NCBI RefSeq assembly: GCF_016772275.1
Contig: NZ_CP065425.1
Span: 3,960,001-4,024,000 of the forward strand
Direction of reading: 5' to 3'
DNA: 64,000 bases
From: Heyndrickxia vini
GTDB lineage: Bacteria > Bacillota > Bacilli > Bacillales > Bacillaceae_C
The notes beneath the pieces are model-generated. The model searched no databases. It saw only the letters and a program-made list of their open reading frames with translations, and was not told where the DNA came from. The translations under genes were made by a program, and so were the position numbers. Every line of letters starts with the position of its first letter. The first letter of the stretch is position 1. Positions 9,493 through 18,540 of this stretch are shown here, piece after piece.

Positions 9493-9512
9493 AACTGTTT
9501 AAGATGCCCTTT
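9478..9512. terminator. Bidirectional terminator, rhomboid gene and ydbT
   Basis: A 10-bp perfect stem (AAAGGGCATC/GATGCCCTTT) lies between convergent genes, with T-rich tails in both directions. Confidence 0.88.
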
Positions 9513-9520
9513 GTATTTTT

Positions 9521-10969
9521 TTATTGACGATACCACTGATAAATCTTTTCCACATCTAATAAATCTAAGTGAAAGACCTTTGAAGTTTTTCCAGATCCAG
9601 ATGACTTAACCGTGGAAAAGATGGACGCTAACTGCAATTTCCTTTGAAACCAGCTTTGTTTCACCATCATACTTTGGATACGATTTTTCTTCATAAATAT
9701 GGTATGTTTTAATAATCCTCTAAACCGAAGAGATAGCTGCTCCTGTTCAATGCTCCATCCTGCTGAGCGAAATCGCAAATGGCCGTAGACTGCGAAGAAA
9801 CCAAGTAATATTATACTAATTAATCCAAAGGGCCAGAAAGCGATGGCTAAACCTGCCGACACAGGGAAAACTTTAAGTATTTCGCGAATCATATATCGAT
9901 TTTTCGCTCGTCCCGGAGCTTTGTGGAAAGAAGTATTAAAATTATAGCCTGTTAAAGTTCCATCTAAAATACTTGGAATCTTACTCTTTTTTACTATCGG
10001 AATAAGTACAACATTCATACTTTCTTTATCTGCCACCGAACCACCAGCACTCTCAATATAGACTGATGCATAGCCCCATAATTGTCTTAACGGGTTTTCT
10101 GTAATCCGTACCGCTTGAATTCGATGGAGAGGAATGGTTGTTTGACGTCTTTCTAATAACCCTCTAGTAATAATTAAATTGCCGTCATTTTGTTTCGTTG
10201 TGAATCCATTATATTTAATCAACGTAACAAGAATTGATCCAATCCATGCAGCTAGTAAAAGCAGCACTATTAAAAATATTATAAGAAATACGCCACTTTC
10301 AACGAGATGACTTAGCTCTTTAAATATCTTTTCATAAGGTATCATTTCATTAAATTGTGAGAAAAAGGCTAACAAGGCAGAAACAATCACACCCGCGCCA
10401 CCGGAAGTAGATGCCATAATAAACATTTCTTTTTTAGAAATTTGATAAATAATTGTATCTGACTGTTCAAAGTCAATCGGGGCATCATTTGTTTCAATCT
10501 TTGGCGATGACTTTTTCGCCTCCGATATAATCCGTTGAATTTCATCCGCTTCACTTTTTTTAATAGCTGTTAATTCGGCCTCCGCCTCCGTCATATTGCT
10601 GCCAGCTGTTTCAATTTTCACTTTAACCAAACCAAATGGACGATGCAGAATTCCTTCGGACAGATCCAAACTTTGAATTCTTTCGAAAGGTATATAGCGT
10701 TTTTTCTTTACGAGTAGACCATATTCTATTCGCAGTTCTCCCTCTTCCAAACGATAGGTAAATCGACGCCATTTAACAATCCCTGTAATTAATACAATCA
10801 AGATCATCAACACCATAAAGAACATAGATGAGTATTCCCAAATAGATTCTTTATGATCTCCCCTACCGATGAAAAAGAAGATGATAATTGGGGCAATCAA
10901 TTGTTTCAATTCTTTAAGGAAGTTTGAAATTGCGGTAATTGGATGTAATCTTTTATAGTTAGACATCAT
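9521..10969 (-). CDS. ydbT: PH-domain membrane protein YdbT
   Basis: About 482 residues, with several pairs of membrane helices each followed by a bacterial PH-like (YdbS/YdbT, bPH2) domain; the repeated signature is an IPFERIQS/IPLHRIQA type loop (twice) plus a third degenerate copy (MKKNRIQSM) near the C-terminus. Start taken at ATGATG near 10969, overlapping ydbS. In B. subtilis ydbS-ydbT belong to the sigma-W regulon and protect against a peptide antimicrobial; a sigma-W-type promoter is visible here upstream of ydbS. Confidence 0.9.
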   Translation of the reverse strand: MMSNYKRLHPITAISNFLKELKQLIAPIIIFFFIGRGDHKESIWEYSSMFFMVLMILIVLITGIVKWRRFTYRLEEGELRIEYGLLVKKKRYIPFERIQSLDLSEGILHRPFGLVKVKIETAGSNMTEAEAELTAIKKSEADEIQRIISEAKKSSPKIETNDAPIDFEQSDTIIYQISKKEMFIMASTSGGAGVIVSALLAFFSQFNEMIPYEKIFKELSHLVESGVFLIIFLIVLLLLAAWIGSILVTLIKYNGFTTKQNDGNLIITRGLLERRQTTIPLHRIQAVRITENPLRQLWGYASVYIESAGGSVADKESMNVVLIPIVKKSKIPSILDGTLTGYNFNTSFHKAPGRAKNRYMIREILKVFPVSAGLAIAFWPFGLISIILLGFFAVYGHLRFRSAGWSIEQEQLSLRFRGLLKHTIFMKKNRIQSMMVKQSWFQRKLQLASIFSTVKSSGSGKTSKVFHLDLLDVEKIYQWYRQ

Positions 10970-11441
10970 CTTCGTCCACCCTTGCCAACGCAGAAATTGA
11001 ATGGCGCAAACGATCAGCCTCAATCATATCAATAGCCGGGATATGATGAACAGTCGCAGCTGTGGAAATCGTTATTGTGGCAAGATCGTAGTTTCTCAAA
11101 AGCGGCCCTTGAACAGTATCAACATGTTGGACACGAATCATCGGAACGAGTGTCCGTTTAATTATAAATACGCCATGCTGCAATTCTATTTCTTGTTCCC
11201 TAACTTCATATTTCCATCTTTTCCACCTTAGTTTCGGAATGATAAATATAAAAAGAACAGAATAAAATAAAGCGATAATAAGGGCAATACTAGTAAACCA
11301 GGTACTCCAATTAAATAAAGATACAAGAAACATTGCCGCCGCACAGGCCATCCAAACAAGAATTGAATGCAATATGCCGGTAATTTTCCATACCTTTAAA
11401 GCAAGTTTAGATATCCTTTTCTGAGGTTCTCTTATTTCCAT
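10959..11441 (-). CDS. ydbS: PH-domain membrane protein YdbS
   Basis: A 160-residue protein with two N-terminal membrane helices (about 18-70) and one bacterial PH-like domain (about 75-150) with the loop VPMIRVQHVDTVQGPL. It overlaps ydbT, and the pair probably works as one membrane complex. Start ATG follows GGAGGTAGGGT. Promoter at 11474-11500. Confidence 0.9.
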   Translation of the reverse strand: MEIREPQKRISKLALKVWKITGILHSILVWMACAAAMFLVSLFNWSTWFTSIALIIALFYSVLFIFIIPKLRWKRWKYEVREQEIELQHGVFIIKRTLVPMIRVQHVDTVQGPLLRNYDLATITISTAATVHHIPAIDMIEADRLRHSISALARVDEDDV

Positions 11442-11473
11442 ACCCTACCTCCATCTAATTAACTATGCATATA

Positions 11474-11500
11474 TACGGTGAAACTAGCACTTTTGTTTCA
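11474..11500 (-). promoter_or_regulatory. Sigma-W-type promoter for ydbS-ydbT
   Basis: Minus strand TGAAAC, 17 bases, CGTA: an exact match to the extracytoplasmic-function (sigma-W/M/X) consensus, 33 bases upstream of ydbS. ydbST is a known sigma-W target in B. subtilis, which supports the call. Confidence 0.8.
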
Positions 11501-11516
11501 TTTTATATTGAATAAA

Positions 11517-11548
11517 AAAAGCAACCGGACATCGCTCCGATTGCTTTT
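11517..11548 (-). terminator. Terminator after cshA
   Basis: Minus-strand stem AAAAGCAA.CGG with one mismatch, then seven T residues. It closes the cshA transcript. Confidence 0.85.
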
Positions 11549-11633
11549 CGTTTGCAAGCTCTATGTTCATAATAGCCGGCGTATTGATCGCTTACTCTTT
11601 TTTGGCCCTATTACATCTATTTATTATCGCGTT

Positions 11634-13118
11634 TTATGATCTGTTATGATCTCTTTTGTAATCTTTATTATTATCTCTGTTGAAGTCTCTTCTACCTGAT
11701 CTTCTTGGCTTACGGTTGCCATTTCCGCCGTTACCACCCTTATTTCCATAAGATGGCTTTCCGCGTCTTGAAGAAGACCTTTGCCCATCCCTCTTCGATG
11801 GAAGAGGACGTTCCTCAGTAATATGCACAGGTGTTTTATCAGGCTCTTTCGTCATTAATTTAAGAGCTGCCGCAACAATTTGTGTTGCTTCATTTTCTTC
11901 CAATAATTCTTTGGCAATCGAAATATACTCTGAAAGACCATTTTCTTTCACTGTCTCTACAAGTTTCTCCATTGAAACTCTAATTTGACCTTCAAATGCC
12001 TCATCCCAACTTGGCGGACGCATAGGCATCATTCTCTTTTTGGTTGTTTGTTCGACTGTTTTTAAATAACCCATTTCTCGAGGGGTAACAAATGTAATCG
12101 CCATTCCTTCTTTACCCGCACGGCCTGTTCGACCAATACGATGAACATAACTTTCAGGGTCTTGAGGTATGTCATAGTTATAAACGTGTGTTACACCTGA
12201 AATATCTAAACCACGTGCAGCAACATCTGTCGCAACTAAAACATCTACTTTTCCTTCTTTGAACTTTCTCAAAACAGATAAGCGTTTCGCTTGACTTAAG
12301 TCGCCATGAATTCCTTCTGCCGTATAACCTCTAAGATTTAAGGCATTTGCCAACTCATCAACACGTCGTTTCGTGCGACCAAAAACGATAGCAAGTTCTG
12401 GTGATTGAACATCTATTAAACGAGAAAGAACATCAAACTTTTCTCTTTCTTGTACTTTCACATAGTATTGTTCAATTAAAGGAACTGTCATTTCTTTTGC
12501 TTTTACACGTACCAATTCTGGATCTTTCATGAATCGCTCAGCAATTCTACGAATCGGGTCTGGCATTGTTGCTGAGAAAAGTAATGTTTGGCGTTCTTCC
12601 GGAACACTAGATAAAATAGATTCAATATCATCAATGAATCCCATATTTAACATTTCATCGGCTTCATCAAGAACTAATGTGGAAACTTGATCAAGCTTTA
12701 AAGTACGACGTTTAATATGATCTAGAATACGCCCCGGTGTTCCAACAATAATTTGCGGACCTTTTTTCAACGCTTTAATTTGACGTTGAATATCTTGCCC
12801 ACCATAAACTGCTAAAACACGTGATCTTGCATCGTATCCAATTTTATATAACTCTTCAGATACTTGAATAGCTAATTCACGTGTTGGAGCAATAATAATT
12901 CCTTGAATATTAGGGTTTTTCGTATCAATTTTTTCAATTAGCGGAATCCCAAAGGCAGCTGTTTTACCAGTTCCTGTTTGCGCCTGACCAATAATATCTT
13001 TTCCTTGGGTACTTAGTGGGATTGTTTTCGCTTGAATTGGTGATGCTTCTTCAAAGCCCATTCGTTTTAGTGATTTTAAAATTGCGGGGCTTAAATCTAA
13101 CTCTGAAAAATTCGTCAA
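11634..13118 (-). CDS. cshA: DEAD-box ATP-dependent RNA helicase CshA
   Basis: A 494-residue cold-shock and RNA-degradosome-associated helicase. Q motif with [10 protein letters not shown] (25-34), motif I AQTGTGKT (46-53), DEAD near 150, SAT, and motif [12 protein letters not shown] near 320. After the core comes a CshA-type extension and a basic Gly/Arg/Asn-rich tail ([17 protein letters not shown] and on) that binds RNA. The gene has its own 276-base leader with hairpins and its own terminator. Confidence 0.95.
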   Translation of the reverse strand: MTNFSELDLSPAILKSLKRMGFEEASPIQAKTIPLSTQGKDIIGQAQTGTGKTAAFGIPLIEKIDTKNPNIQGIIIAPTRELAIQVSEELYKIGYDARSRVLAVYGGQDIQRQIKALKKGPQIIVGTPGRILDHIKRRTLKLDQVSTLVLDEADEMLNMGFIDDIESILSSVPEERQTLLFSATMPDPIRRIAERFMKDPELVRVKAKEMTVPLIEQYYVKVQEREKFDVLSRLIDVQSPELAIVFGRTKRRVDELANALNLRGYTAEGIHGDLSQAKRLSVLRKFKEGKVDVLVATDVAARGLDISGVTHVYNYDIPQDPESYVHRIGRTGRAGKEGMAITFVTPREMGYLKTVEQTTKKRMMPMRPPSWDEAFEGQIRVSMEKLVETVKENGLSEYISIAKELLEENEATQIVAAALKLMTKEPDKTPVHITEERPLPSKRDGQRSSSRRGKPSYGNKGGNGGNGNRKPRRSGRRDFNRDNNKDYKRDHNRS

Positions 13119-13394
13119 TGCTTCTCATTCTCCTTTATTACTTAACAGGGCCAAGAAAACCTATATGGTTTGTTTCCCCGATACTATACAAAAAAAATTC
13201 ACTCATTTGTAAAATAAAGAGTTACGGCAAAAAGTGTAAACGATGTATGGGTATCGTACCATTAATAAGCAGGGATTTCAACGCGTAAGAAATCCCAAAT
13301 TATCTACTTTTTCTATGGAAACGATATACCTTCTCATTTATTATTCCCTTTTTACAAAATAAAATATAAGGGCCCTGAAAAAATTTAAATTCTT
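13119..13394 (-). promoter_or_regulatory. Structured leader region of cshA
   Basis: The 276 bases between murF and cshA hold no gene. They contain an 8-bp stem-loop (GGGATTTC/GAAATCCC, 13272-13296) and a 5-bp one (ACGAT/ATCGT, 13240-13257), neither followed by a T run. Promoter elements are not clear. It is probably the cshA promoter plus an untranslated leader. Confidence 0.4.
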
Positions 13395-14774
13395 TTAATT
13401 ATCTATCAAAGATTTAACAACTTCTTCTAACTTCATTCCTCTTGAACCTTTTACAAGAATCCATTCATTTCCTTTAATAACAGATTTTAATGAATGGATG
13501 AGATCTTGTTTGTCCGAAAAGTTAAATACTCTTTCTGGCGTAAATTTTTCTAATGCACTTTCAGCAATATGTTTTCCCAAATCACCATAAGTAAAAACAT
13601 AATGAATTTTATCTTGGTTTATTGTACTTCCTACTTCTTTATGGAATTGTATTTCATTTTCTCCAAGCTCAAGCATATCGCCGAGAACAACAATTTTCCT
13701 TGCATCTTGATCAAGATTTTCTAACATATGAATAGCAGCCTTCATGGAGGTTGGGCTCGCATTATAGGCATCATTTATAACTTTCGTTCCATTTATGCCA
13801 GAATGTAATTCCATTCGCATTGACGAGAGCTTTAATGATTTTAGCCCAGACTCAATTTCCTCCATCGACAAGTCTAATTCAAGTGCAGCGATTATCCCCG
13901 CTAATGCATTTAAAACATTATACTCTCCTAGAACCGGAAGAAAGAAGTTCTTATCCGGTGCAATATTGATGGAAAATTTACTTCCATTATCTTCTTTCTC
14001 AATATAGGTCGGGAATACATCATTTGACTTAGCCTTCCCAAACGTTTTTACCCTGAAATTTTTATATAATTGTTCTCGGTCTTTTAATAATGGTTCATCA
14101 CCAATATAAATAAATAAACCATCTTTTGATAGACCTTTGGTAATTTCTAATTTAGCTTCGGCTATTCCTTCCCTTGAACCAAGATCCTGAAGATGCGCTT
14201 CACCAATATTTGTTATAATCGCTATATCGGGTTTAGCCATTTTCGTCAAAAATTCTATTTCTCCTCTAGCACTCATTCCCATTTCTAGGACAGCAACATC
14301 GGTTTCCTCATTTAAAGAAAGGATTGTGATTGGAAGACCTAAATGATTATTGAAATTTCCCTCTGTTTTTTGCACTGCATACTTTTCACTTAAAACAGCG
14401 GTAATGATGTCCTTTGTCGTTGTCTTCCCGTTACTGCCTGTAACGCCAACAACTTTGATAGTAAGTTCTGAGCGATAGTTTCTCGCTAATTCTTGCAAAG
14501 CAGTTTCTGTATTTTCTACTACGATGATTGGTAAATGTGAAGGAGGATTAGGAACATCCTTTTGCCAGAATGCTCCAGATGCTCCGTTCTTTATCGCATC
14601 TTCGACATATTTATGTCCATCGACATTTTGACCTTTAAATGGGATAAAGAGATTCCCTGGTTGTAATTTGCGAGTATCAATACATACGCCATTAATCATC
14701 GTATCAGCAAATTGGGAAACATCATTTTCGGCCTTAATCATTTTAGTTATCTGTGAGATCGTTCTTTGAATCAT
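13395..14774 (-). CDS. murF: UDP-MurNAc-tripeptide:D-Ala-D-Ala ligase MurF
   Basis: Adds D-Ala-D-Ala to UDP-MurNAc-tripeptide in the cytoplasm, the last soluble peptidoglycan precursor step. 459 residues. Mur-ligase P-loop GVTGSNGKTTTKD near 110-122, central ATPase domain with EMGMSARGEI and ITNIGEAHL, and a C-terminal domain with INDAYNASPTSM and VVLGDMLELGE. It lies downstream of ddl, which makes its substrate; a hairpin separates them. Confidence 0.95.
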   Translation of the reverse strand: MIQRTISQITKMIKAENDVSQFADTMINGVCIDTRKLQPGNLFIPFKGQNVDGHKYVEDAIKNGASGAFWQKDVPNPPSHLPIIVVENTETALQELARNYRSELTIKVVGVTGSNGKTTTKDIITAVLSEKYAVQKTEGNFNNHLGLPITILSLNEETDVAVLEMGMSARGEIEFLTKMAKPDIAIITNIGEAHLQDLGSREGIAEAKLEITKGLSKDGLFIYIGDEPLLKDREQLYKNFRVKTFGKAKSNDVFPTYIEKEDNGSKFSINIAPDKNFFLPVLGEYNVLNALAGIIAALELDLSMEEIESGLKSLKLSSMRMELHSGINGTKVINDAYNASPTSMKAAIHMLENLDQDARKIVVLGDMLELGENEIQFHKEVGSTINQDKIHYVFTYGDLGKHIAESALEKFTPERVFNFSDKQDLIHSLKSVIKGNEWILVKGSRGMKLEEVVKSLIDN

Positions 14775-14807
14775 TATTCGTTTCCTCCAGGCTTTTAAAT
14801 GAATAAT

Positions 14808-14841
14808 AAGGGTGTCTCGACCTGATTTGTGAGATACCCTT
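14808..14841 (-). terminator. Hairpin between ddl and murF
   Basis: An 11-base stem with one mismatch (AAGGGTATCTC/GAGACACCCTT on the minus strand) is followed by ATTATT, a weak T tract. It probably gives partial termination and sets the ddl to murF ratio. Confidence 0.55.
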
Positions 14842-14855
14842 AAAGATGCTTCAAA

Positions 14856-15941
14856 TTAAAATGTATGTTTAATGTTTTGTTTATCCTTATGTCGCTCTTG
14901 TGCCAATTCGACTAATCGCTCAATTAGTGCAGGGTATTCTACTCCACTATGCTTCCATAAAAGTGGGAACATACTAAATGGCGTAAAACCGGGCATTGTA
15001 TTCACTTCATTGATTAATACCTTGCCTTCGTTCGTTACAAAGAAGTCGGCGCGAACAAGGCCTGAACAGTCTAATGCTTTAAAAGCTTGAATAGCTGTAT
15101 TTGATAACTGGTGGTAAATGTCTGATGAGATTTCAGCAGGAATAATTAAAGCTGTTTCTCCATCCTCGTATTTTGCCTTATAATCATAAAAGTCCTTTTT
15201 AGGTACAATTTCCCCAGCTACAGAACATTCAGGATCGTCATTACCGAGCACACCAATTTCGATTTCACGAGCGGTAATCCCTTCCTCAATAATCACTTTT
15301 CGATCAAATTGGAAAGCTTCTATAAAAGCTGTTTCTAGTTCATTACGATTCGTACATTTACTTATCCCAACACTTGATCCAAGATTTGCAGGTTTGACAA
15401 AACAAGGATATCCAAGTTCTTTTTCAACTTTTTCGTATGCAGCTTCACGATTGCTTTCCCAATTACTGCGGATAAACCAGACATACTTAACTTGTTCAAG
15501 ACCTGCCTGTGCAAATAAGTTTTTCATTATCACTTTATCCATGCCAGCTGCAGATGCTAAAACCCCATTGCCTACATAAGGTAAATTTAATAATTCAAGC
15601 ATCCCTTGCACAGTCCCATCTTCACCATTTGGACCATGTAAAAGTGGAAAAATTACATCGTAACCATTGCCCGCCTCAGACTCAGAAGGGGTACTCACGA
15701 ATGAAGTCGAAAGCGCATTAGGAGCAATCATTTCACCAGTAGAGAACTCCAATGCTTTAACACTTTCGATTGGACCTGTAATTGCTTCCCCTTTTATCCA
15801 CATACCTTCTGTATTAATATAAATCGGATCGATTTCGAATTTTTCGTGATCAAGTGCCTGTATAACTGCTTTTGCCGTTTGCAAGGATACTTGATGTTCC
15901 GCAGATTTTCCGCCGTAAAGTAAGCATAATTTCGTTTTCAT
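14856..15941 (-). CDS. ddl: D-alanine--D-alanine ligase
   Basis: ATP-grasp ligase that joins two D-alanines; 361 residues. N-terminal [14 protein letters not shown] (about 10-23), [18 protein letters not shown]-grasp lysine region [13 protein letters not shown], and metal-binding [17 protein letters not shown] near the C-terminus are all present. The omega-loop segment KAKYEDG carries the tyrosine-to-lysine context typical of D-Ala-D-Ala (vancomycin-sensitive) enzymes, not D-Lac ligases, although this is judged by eye. First gene of ddl-murF. Confidence 0.95.
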   Translation of the reverse strand: MKTKLCLLYGGKSAEHQVSLQTAKAVIQALDHEKFEIDPIYINTEGMWIKGEAITGPIESVKALEFSTGEMIAPNALSTSFVSTPSESEAGNGYDVIFPLLHGPNGEDGTVQGMLELLNLPYVGNGVLASAAGMDKVIMKNLFAQAGLEQVKYVWFIRSNWESNREAAYEKVEKELGYPCFVKPANLGSSVGISKCTNRNELETAFIEAFQFDRKVIIEEGITAREIEIGVLGNDDPECSVAGEIVPKKDFYDYKAKYEDGETALIIPAEISSDIYHQLSNTAIQAFKALDCSGLVRADFFVTNEGKVLINEVNTMPGFTPFSMFPLLWKHSGVEYPALIERLVELAQERHKDKQNIKHTF

Positions 15942-16054
15942 GTTCTTCCTCCATCATAATAGCTACAAATAGTTTAGCATTATTTCGTTGAATTAGGTCA
16001 TTTGCCTAAATTATCTTATGTAAAAAGCTCTATTTCTGTGCTTCACAGGTCATT

Positions 16055-16822
16055 TTATTTCACAAATGCCTTCCATTCTTTAGATTTTCGATCAAAAACA
16101 ATTTTTCCATCTAATTGATGCCGATCACGTTCTTTAAATTCCTCGTACATTTCGTCCATGTCATAGTAATCGCCAATTACCCAAATCGGTATTTCAACGG
16201 CGTTTCTAGTATGGGTGGCCTCTTCAATTGCGAAAAGCATTCCCTCTTTCATATCTTCAATAAATGGATAAAGAATCTCGATTGGAATTGAAGGAATATC
16301 CTTCTTCCTTTTAAATCCTAGAAGTGTTTTCTCTGCTTTTTCATTTAATCGGTTGGATATGGTTGTACCTAAAGTGGTATAGAAGTCATCAAAGAGACGA
16401 TAGTAGGTTTTGTTAAGCCAGCCATCATCCTGGGATAAATAGGCAAATCGATTATTCAACTTTCGATAAAAGGGCAGACGTAAATGTGATTTTATATGGC
16501 CTAAATACAATAATTCCGCAATCTCCTGACCATCCAGACGATTTAGTGTATCCTCATCTTCAAAATCAATCCAGCAAAAATCTCCATAATGATAAATGTC
16601 GTCTTTTGCCATTTTCTGGATCAATTCTGGATCAACATAATCGAGTAATGTATGAAGATTAAAATTCGCATCTTCAAATTGATGCCGTAGCAATAGAAGA
16701 TTAGGTAAATCAGGAAAAGCCTGATAAAAATCACTAAAATCAATGCCGTGTGATAAGACATAATGATCCACGACATTTGTATGAACGTAGATAACTCCCC
16801 GATTCGCAACACGATTTTTCAA
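16055..16822 (-). CDS. Conserved hypothetical protein, function unknown
   Basis: 255 residues, soluble, acidic in the middle and aromatic-rich (many Tyr, Phe, Trp). No signal peptide, membrane helix or catalytic motif that I recognise. TTG start at 16822 follows GGAGGG at 7 bases. Related Bacillus proteins are, in my recollection, sometimes mislabelled as oxalate:formate antiporter, which this soluble sequence clearly is not. It is monocistronic and a terminator-like hairpin lies in its 5' region (16866-16895). Confidence 0.8.
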   Translation of the reverse strand: MKNRVANRGVIYVHTNVVDHYVLSHGIDFSDFYQAFPDLPNLLLLRHQFEDANFNLHTLLDYVDPELIQKMAKDDIYHYGDFCWIDFEDEDTLNRLDGQEIAELLYLGHIKSHLRLPFYRKLNNRFAYLSQDDGWLNKTYYRLFDDFYTTLGTTISNRLNEKAEKTLLGFKRKKDIPSIPIEILYPFIEDMKEGMLFAIEEATHTRNAVEIPIWVIGDYYDMDEMYEEFKERDRHQLDGKIVFDRKSKEWKAFVK

Positions 16823-16865
16823 TAGAGTTCCCTCCGAATAAATGTCTCTTAATGGGATATGTAAA

Positions 16866-16895
16866 AAAACAGCTTCATTTTGAAAGGGCTGTTTT
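16866..16895 (-). terminator. Terminator-like hairpin upstream of the 16055-16822 gene
   Basis: Minus strand 8-bp stem AAAACAGC/GCTGTTTT followed by seven T. It lies 44 bases upstream of a minus-strand start codon, and no minus-strand gene lies before it, so it is either a leader attenuator or a block to antisense transcription from the MpfA-like gene region. Confidence 0.6.
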
Positions 16896-17038
16896 ACAAA
16901 GTTCTTTCGTTACTTTTATTTTACCAAATTTTTATGATAAATCCTTATAATATTTTTTACATTATTGTATCATCGATTGTTTTGCAACCTTTCTTATTTA
17001 GATTTATTCTGTATGATTTTCGGGTACATTAACAATAA

Positions 17039-17079
17039 GAGGAGGTGCAAGTTTTACTTTTTAGTAAAACAGTCCTATG
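17039..17079 (+). promoter_or_regulatory. Shine-Dalgarno, bridging hairpin and start of the first MpfA-like gene
   Basis: GAGGAGGTG (17039-17047) is followed by CAA, an 8-bp perfect hairpin GTTTTACT-TTTT-AGTAAAAC (17051-17070), then AGTCCT and the ATG at 17077. An in-frame TAA at 17065 excludes any earlier start. Linear spacing is 29 bases; with the hairpin folded only 9 bases remain, the normal optimum. TCCT (17073-17076) could also pair with AGGA of the Shine-Dalgarno. Confidence 0.75.
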
Positions 17080-18372
17080 CCAATAGTCAACTTTATAATT
17101 ATTGTTATTCTTATTGCCATCACAGCTTTCTTCGTCGCATCAGAATTCGCTATTGTTCGTGTTCGAAATTCTAGAATTGATCAATTAATCGCAGAAGGGA
17201 ACCAGTCCGCCATTACGGCAAAAAAAGTAATTTCCAATCTTGATAGTTATTTATCAGCAATTCAATTGGGCATCACCGTTACTTCCCTGATTTTAGGATG
17301 GTTAGGTGAACCGACCGTTCAAGTATTTTTAAACCCAATTCTTAATAAGATTAGCTTTCCACCATCCATAACTAGCGTGATTTCGTTTATTATTTCTTTT
17401 GCACTTATTACTTTTTTCAATGTTGTATTAGGTGAACTTGCCCCCAAATCATTCGCAATCCAAAAAACAGAAGCGATTACCTTATTTGTTGCCAAACCAT
17501 TAGTTTGGTTCAATCGCATTATGTTTCCATTTATTTGGGTGTTAAATAACTCATCACGCCTTGTAACCAAACTTGCTGGTTTGAAACCTGCCTCAGAAAG
17601 TGAAATTGCACCTACCGAGGAAGAGCTACGAATCATTTTATCAGAAAGTCTAAAAAGCGGTGAAATTAATCAATCCGAATATAAATACGTAAATAATATT
17701 TTTGAATTTGATAATCGAATCGCAAAGGAAATCATGGTGCCGCGCACAGAAATGGTGACATTGGAAAAGGAAGCAACTATTGATGAGATTTTGGAAACTG
17801 CAAAGGTTGAAAAGTTCACCAGATACCCCATTACGAACGGTGATAAAGATAGTATTATCGGAATTGTAAATATAAAAGAAGTCTTAACCGATTGTATTTT
17901 TGATGAGTGTCTCGAAGAAAACCCGATTGAAAAATATATTAAACCTGTTCCAAGAGTTATTGAAACAGTTCCAATCAAAGGGCTTTTATCTAAAATTCAA
18001 AAGGATCGTACACATATGGTTATTTTACTTGATGAGTATGGAGGAACTGCCGGATTAGTAACTGTTGAAGATATCCTTGAAGAAATCGTCGGAGAAATTC
18101 GTGATGAATTCGATTCAGATGAAATTCCACTTATTAGAAAAATTAATGAGTCTCACTATATTTTAGATGCAAAGGTACTAATTGAAGAAGTGAACGATTT
18201 ATTGGGAACACATATTTTTGATGAAGAGATTGACACCCTTGGCGGCTGGCTTCTTACGAAGAAATATGATTTAAAGAAAGGTGATATTGTCCAATTGGAG
18301 AATGTTGAGTTTATTGTATCAGATATGGAACAATCACATGTCCAATATGTAGAAGTGAAAAAAATTCATTAG
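17077..18372 (+). CDS. CNNM/CBS-domain membrane protein, MpfA-like (hemolysin family), copy 1
   Basis: 431 residues: an N-terminal CNNM (DUF21) domain with about four membrane helices (1-175), two CBS domains (about 205-330, with KEIMVPRTEM and MVILLDEYGGTAGLVT) and a CorC_HlyC domain (about 345-425). B. subtilis MpfA (YhdP) of this family exports Mg2+. The SEFAIVRVR and ELAPKS motifs of the membrane domain are intact. Paralogous to the gene at 20397. Start fixed by an upstream in-frame stop; it has an unusual hairpin-bridged ribosome site. Confidence 0.9.
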   Translation: MPIVNFIIIVILIAITAFFVASEFAIVRVRNSRIDQLIAEGNQSAITAKKVISNLDSYLSAIQLGITVTSLILGWLGEPTVQVFLNPILNKISFPPSITSVISFIISFALITFFNVVLGELAPKSFAIQKTEAITLFVAKPLVWFNRIMFPFIWVLNNSSRLVTKLAGLKPASESEIAPTEEELRIILSESLKSGEINQSEYKYVNNIFEFDNRIAKEIMVPRTEMVTLEKEATIDEILETAKVEKFTRYPITNGDKDSIIGIVNIKEVLTDCIFDECLEENPIEKYIKPVPRVIETVPIKGLLSKIQKDRTHMVILLDEYGGTAGLVTVEDILEEIVGEIRDEFDSDEIPLIRKINESHYILDAKVLIEEVNDLLGTHIFDEEIDTLGGWLLTKKYDLKKGDIVQLENVEFIVSDMEQSHVQYVEVKKIH

Positions 18373-18378
18373 TAGTCT

Positions 18379-18484
18379 AAAAGGTTTTCAAAGGATTGCT
18401 GCTTTTAAAAAGCACAGAGTGGATTGGAGCGGAAAGCAAGTGCCTGCAGCGGAAAGGAACGGACATAAAAAAAAGAAACCTTTT
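18379..18484. repeat. Terminator-like inverted repeat enclosing a degenerate Bacillaceae intergenic repeat
   Basis: AAAAGGTTT (18379-18387) and AAACCTTTT (18476-18484) are perfect inverted ends about 88 bases apart. Between them, 18422-18463 matches the two ends of a common Bacillaceae intergenic repeat as I remember it (GATTGGAGCGGAAAGC and GCAGCGGAAAGGAACGGAC), apparently joined by an internal deletion. It may also terminate the upstream gene. Confidence 0.5.
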
Positions 18485-18540
18485 CTAAAGTAAGACGTCT
18501 ATAACTATTGATGTGTTACATAGAAATTAGGTGAAAATAG

